From NCBI GenBank assembly GCA_008931825.1, contig QXVZ01022572.1:1-20819 (forward strand): a stretch of DNA of 20,819 bases, read 5' to 3'. Source of the DNA: Phallusia fumigata (taxonomy: Eukaryota > Chordata > Ascidiacea > Phlebobranchia > Ascidiidae). This document shows, piece by piece, positions 17,901 through 20,819 of this stretch (position 1 is the first letter of the stretch; every line of letters begins with the position of its first letter). Position numbers and translations under genes: made by a program. The notes under the pieces are model-generated. The model made no database searches and was not told the DNA's origin. It was given only the letters and a program-made list of their open reading frames with translations.

Positions 17901-20555
17901 GAATAAGCTTAATCGTATTAAATACAAAGTACACATTTAATTCAAATAGCTTCTTGTTTTCGTGCTTTTCCATAGTTTGTACACATTGGACTGTAGCAAG
18001 TGCGCGAGAATCAGATTTCACTGCGCGAATGGTCTGGTTGCAAATGCTCAGTTGCGCACCTCAAAGGGAACATTGATCAGGATTGGCTCGACAAAGCGGC
18101 GCAAAGTTACTTGTCGCGGTAAAAGACGCACTTGTTTGACACATAACCACTGGCTTGTATCTTCACATTGATACATTTTTAAAAATAAATTAAAATAAAA
18201 AATTCGGAATCAAACATTACCCCTTTAATAAAACCAGACACACATTCAGGTTCGTAAAGTCAATTTTGAACTCACATTTGTGATGACTGCGATTTGAACA
18301 AGAGCGTCAAGGATATCATACCAAATTCCAATGTTCTCCGCACGGTTCGCAATAGGCCTTCTAACCTCGCATATCAGTTTTCTGGCATCAAGGCGGATTT
18401 CAATCCAATTGTTGAGAAGAGCAAACAGAGGAGCCAGTGGAAACGCGGCCACGAAGATGGTGATGAAACCGAATTGTAGCACTGCATAGAAATCGTATTT
18501 TTTGCATTGTATTTCTATGGGCTGCGAATGTCAGTTTTTAGATGTTTTTAAATGAGCGAATTTAAAACGTTTGGGTGACGAGGCGATGAAGTAAAATGCG
18601 TGTGGAAGACGTCACTTGCATCCGTATGACGTCATGAGGAACATTTACTTATGTTTATCGGCTGGAGTTGCGTCAGATGAATACCATTCTTTTTCGGGGT
18701 AAACTCATTTTAAAACACAATACAATTCTGGCAATTTTTGCACACAAACATTTTTTACACAAAATCCGACTAAAATCGAATATTTAGACAATATTTAGAT
18801 GTTTATCTTAAATATGTTAGAAATTGACTTTACTTTTATAACTTTACAACACTGAGTCCCAAAATTAAGAACGTCGCTTTAGAACCATGTATTTTTATGA
18901 GGCAAACCCACCCATCTCCAGATATTCGTCGAAAAGGCCAGGAAATTCAACAAGTTTATTGTAATCTCTTTCCCACGAAGTTCTGCTTTTGACGTGACCT
19001 TTGACCTTCTTCAGCTTGCGAGTGTGCCACCATTGCCAAAACTTTCTGCAACAGAAAATGATGACTCAGTGATATCACTAAATAATTTAAAACCTTGAAC
19101 TTTCGCCGTTTTGGAGTTGGAAAAATGTTTACACAGCTCTTCGCCAGGTAATTTCTTGCACATATAATTTGGCGCTTTGTAGTTACTTTTGTCAAAAAAA
19201 CATGCTTCACACAGTTAACTGCACGTATCTACTACTATGACACTTCAGTATACACATTTTAATGCCGGTGAAAGTTTACAACATAGTTATAAAATGTACA
19301 GGCACCATACCACAAACTATCAAAAGGGATGCACAATAACGATTTTCGAATCCTACACATTCGAATATAAAAGTGCATTTTAATTTTTATGTGGGTAGGT
19401 AAAATCGACATAAACTTTTCCCTTCTAAACAGAGGAAAACTACACCAAAAGCATAACAAGTTGACGTGTTTAAGCAATTTGTTTACTGCAGGCTACACGC
19501 TTGTAATCTTGTTTCCATCTAGTCGGCTATACAGTTATAAGTATGTAGTGATAGAATCACTATGGTAAGGGTTGTGGCATGTTATTAAAACCGACAATAA
19601 GCCAATTTTTCTGAGATTGCAACTGCACACACTTATATATGCGTAGGGCAAATTATGCATGACTTAACTACAAAGGTACTAGCGGACGTGATCAACTACT
19701 TACGGCATAACTAGTTCTTGTACATTGTTGATGGCTTGCTTGCCAACCATTATGATAAACAACTGCTGGGCGAGCTCGATCAAACAACCCCCGCTTCCAC
19801 ATGATTCATTGCGGATCCCAAACATTGTATCGTAATGACCAGGATATCCAACCAGTCTGGAAAGGTTTTAAAGGTTAGCGAGTGCGAGGCCTTAAAGTAC
19901 GCAAACATAAAAACGTTAAATAGCTAGAACAAAAATAGTCGTGCAACTCGATGACGAAGCGATCTTCGGCAGAATGCACAGACTTTGTGTAGTCATAGGC
20001 CTGTGGTTCTGTGCGTCGTTTTAATTTTCCAAGGGCGTCGCAAAGGTCCGTTATGTAGCTTATTATGCAACTTTGACAATAAACATCTTTATAAGATTTC
20101 TATCGCCGGTGCATCAAAAGTCCAACTTTTTCAAAAGCATCCATCAAAAAAAAGTTTCACTGTCATTGGCTAATGTAAATACTTCGCGTTTTGGGTTCAA
20201 CTAGAGTGAGTCAGGAAAGAATTCTAACTGGTTAAAATGTCTAAGTTTTGTTCCTAGTCCATAAGTAAAACTGTTATCAAGCTAACCAGATTTGGTTTAT
20301 GCTTCACTCGATTTGGTCTCAGGTTTCAATTTAAAAAAAAGGTTTTCAGACAATTGGGTAAATCGAAGGGGCACTAGGACAAAAAATACAGTTTTATTCA
20401 TTGATGCTATGGTTAGCGGTGTCAAAAAATTATGTAGGAAATAGGACGTCACAGAACTACCCACTTCCCTTTGAAGAAGGCGATGTAATAAATTGAAGAA
20501 TAATAGTTGACAAATTGGAAAATGAAGACTTTCAGTGTAAGGGCGTTTTCATATC
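14290..20555 (-). CDS. ano7: Anoctamin-7-like membrane protein (TMEM16 family), C-terminal half
   Basis: Partial gene; the 5' exons lie beyond the right edge. Exons in transcript order: 20465-20555, 19704-19856, 18912-19045, 18276-18481, 17468-17588, 16942-17048, 16158-16289, 14290-14919, all in compatible phase. They give about 523 residues. Anoctamins are ten-helix plasma or organelle membrane proteins acting as calcium-activated chloride channels or lipid scramblases. Hallmarks are [52 protein letters not shown] and [12 protein letters not shown]. The ANO7 assignment rests on [33 protein letters not shown] and VNFTLAYAP, which resemble vertebrate ANO7 more than ANO1-6. Calcium-site residues equivalent to mouse ANO1 N650, E654, E702, E705, E734 and D738 are all present. 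Oddity: a tail of about 209 residues. Confidence 0.92.
14920..16157 (-). other. ano7: Anoctamin last intron (1.24 kb)
   Basis: No coding exon is supported. A good-looking minus-strand donor (GCGAAG/GTAAGA) sits near 15482, but no acceptor gives an open, phase-compatible exon before it. It could mark a non-coding first exon of an internal transcript. The rest is AT-rich and without recognised repeats. Confidence 0.55.
16158..16289 (-). CDS. ano7: Anoctamin exon, last membrane helix and juxtamembrane
   Basis: 44 codons: [20 protein letters not shown], then [18 protein letters not shown]. Acceptor ATTGTTAG, donor GTAAGA, phase 0 at both ends. Reading past the donor gives a stop after 15 codons. 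Confidence 0.93.
16437..16550. mobile_element. hAT-like MITE in an anoctamin intron
   Basis: The left end is CAGTGGTTCTCAACC. The right end is GGTTAAGAACCCCTG, whose reverse complement CAGGGGTTCTTAACC matches at 13 of 15. It is 114 bases, AT-rich and non-coding. Flanks do not show a clean 8-bp duplication. Confidence 0.6.
16717..16905 (+). repeat. tRNA-like SINE in an anoctamin intron
   Basis: The head has a perfect B-box GGTTCGAATCC (16759-16769) inside a perfect 5-bp T-arm (GTGGG/CCCAC). A 6-bp acceptor-like stem joins ATGGCA (16718-16723) and TGCCAT (16773-16778). The head is only about 62 bases, with too little room for normal D and anticodon arms. An unrelated body follows to about 16905. 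Confidence 0.5.
16942..17048 (-). CDS. ano7: Anoctamin exon
   Basis: It encodes [20 protein letters not shown] and [13 protein letters not shown], the extracellular loop and the start of the final helix. Acceptor CATTGCAG, donor GTAAGA, phase 0. Confidence 0.95.
17468..17588 (-). CDS. ano7: Anoctamin exon
   Basis: 40 codons from [18 protein letters not shown] to [12 protein letters not shown], plus G. Acceptor TTCCCGTAG, donor GTTAGT, phase 1. It covers the FTSEFIPR helix end typical of anoctamins. Confidence 0.95.
17756..18075. mobile_element. hAT-type MITE with target duplication, anoctamin intron
   Basis: The left end CAGTGTTCCCTCTAAG and the reverse complement of the right end (CAATGTTCCCTTTGAG) agree at 13 of 16. 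The flanks ATCAGGGA (17748-17755) and ATCAGGAT (18076-18083) are an 8-bp target duplication with one mismatch, the size hAT elements make. It is 320 bases and non-coding. Confidence 0.75.
18276..18481 (-). CDS. ano7: Anoctamin exon, calcium-site helices
   Basis: It encodes [20 protein letters not shown] and [20 protein letters not shown], then [19 protein letters not shown]. The EIRLD residues supply two calcium ligands. Acceptor TATGCAG, donor GTGAGT, phase 0. Confidence 0.96.
18627..18634. promoter_or_regulatory. TGACGTCA palindrome in an anoctamin intron
   Basis: A perfect CRE-type octamer with a near match (AGACGTCA) about 20 bases upstream at 18608. No function is shown. Confidence 0.35.
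18912..19045 (-). CDS. ano7: Anoctamin exon
   Basis: It encodes [16 protein letters not shown], a basic cytosolic loop, and [20 protein letters not shown]. The EYLE residues supply two calcium ligands. Acceptor CTGTTGCAG, donor GTGGGT, phase 1. Confidence 0.94.
19046..19703 (-). other. ano7: Anoctamin intron without recognised content
   Basis: About 660 bases of AT-rich sequence. Open frames at 18956-19210 and 19259-19477 have no family resemblance or matching splice phase. No transposon ends are recognised. Confidence 0.6.
19704..19856 (-). CDS. ano7: Anoctamin exon, GGCLIEL helix
   Basis: It encodes [20 protein letters not shown], then [19 protein letters not shown] and [10 protein letters not shown]. 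The N and E of NNVQE match the first two calcium ligands. Acceptor CTTTCCAG, donor GTAAGT, phase 2. Confidence 0.96.
19857..20464 (-). other. ano7: Anoctamin intron without recognised content
   Basis: About 610 bases with no exon or clear repeat boundary. The open frame at 19985-20173 on the plus strand has no recognisable product. Confidence 0.6.
20465..20555 (-). CDS. ano7: Anoctamin exon, FQFVNYYSS helix (first visible)
   Basis: It encodes [20 protein letters not shown] and IYYIAFFKG, the conserved anoctamin TM5 region. Acceptor AAACAG at 20556, donor GTGGGT at 20464. It enters in phase 1 and leaves in phase 2, so the join to the next exon reads [13 protein letters not shown]. Confidence 0.93.
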
Positions 20556-20814
20556 CTGTTTGTGTCCGGTGCATCTCTACAAAAGATGTGTATTGATTTT
20601 AAACTATTTCTTTTTGGGACAAACTAACAGAAAGTTCAAAGTTGATTATTTTCTTATTTTACAAATATAGATTTATACAAATTTTAAAACAAAAAAGATC
20701 ATCTCTAAAAGTAAAACTTTAGTTAATGTTTTTAATTAAATGATAACCAAAATAAATGATCAGAAATGCACAAACAGCAGTTGCTTCAATGAGTGTAATA
20801 ATGAAGAACTCTCA

Positions 20815-20819
20815 CTTAC
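20815..20819 (-). other. ano7: Splice donor at the window edge (previous anoctamin exon just outside)
   Basis: The minus strand of the last bases reads GTAAGTGAGAG, a perfect donor. The upstream exon must therefore end at the first base beyond the window, giving a 264-base intron (20556-20819). Confidence 0.75.

Overview
The window looks like nuclear DNA of an ascidian of the Ciona type. It is AT-rich and compact. It carries two interrupted animal genes with GT-AG introns of roughly 100 to 1,240 bases, and several short hAT-like and other non-autonomous transposons in introns and between genes. The organism call is an inference: the gene content is animal-specific, while the species cannot be proven from this stretch.

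Plus strand, 1256-11610: a 20-exon gene for a large WD40-repeat protein of the WDR49/WDR64/WDY family (degenerate EF-hand, about a dozen WD-like strands, Ser-rich tail). I read the exons by eye from splice sites, reading phase and family-like sequence. About 1,038 residues are visible. Exons 6 and 7 do not agree in phase, and an unknown base (3058) beside a hAT-like terminus sits between them, so one exon is probably missing from the assembly. The upstream region holds an RFX X-box-like site, which fits a ciliary/axonemal role.

Minus strand, 20555 down to 14290: the C-terminal half of an anoctamin, closest by eye to ANO7. Eight exons are visible, and the gene continues beyond the right edge; a perfect minus-strand donor lies exactly at 20815-20819. 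All six residues of the anoctamin calcium site are present. The last exon adds an unusually long Ser/Pro/Arg-rich tail.

The two genes converge on a region of about 2.6 kb (11611-14289) with no gene I can support. It holds a tRNA-derived SINE-like piece, a microsatellite, a small MITE and a hAT-like end. The MITE has a relative inside WDR intron 12. The palindrome TGACGTCA occurs six times, mostly in introns, which is far more than chance predicts. I found no wholly new gene system. The most interesting items are the probable lost exon, the TGACGTCA excess, the long anoctamin tail and the paired MITEs.
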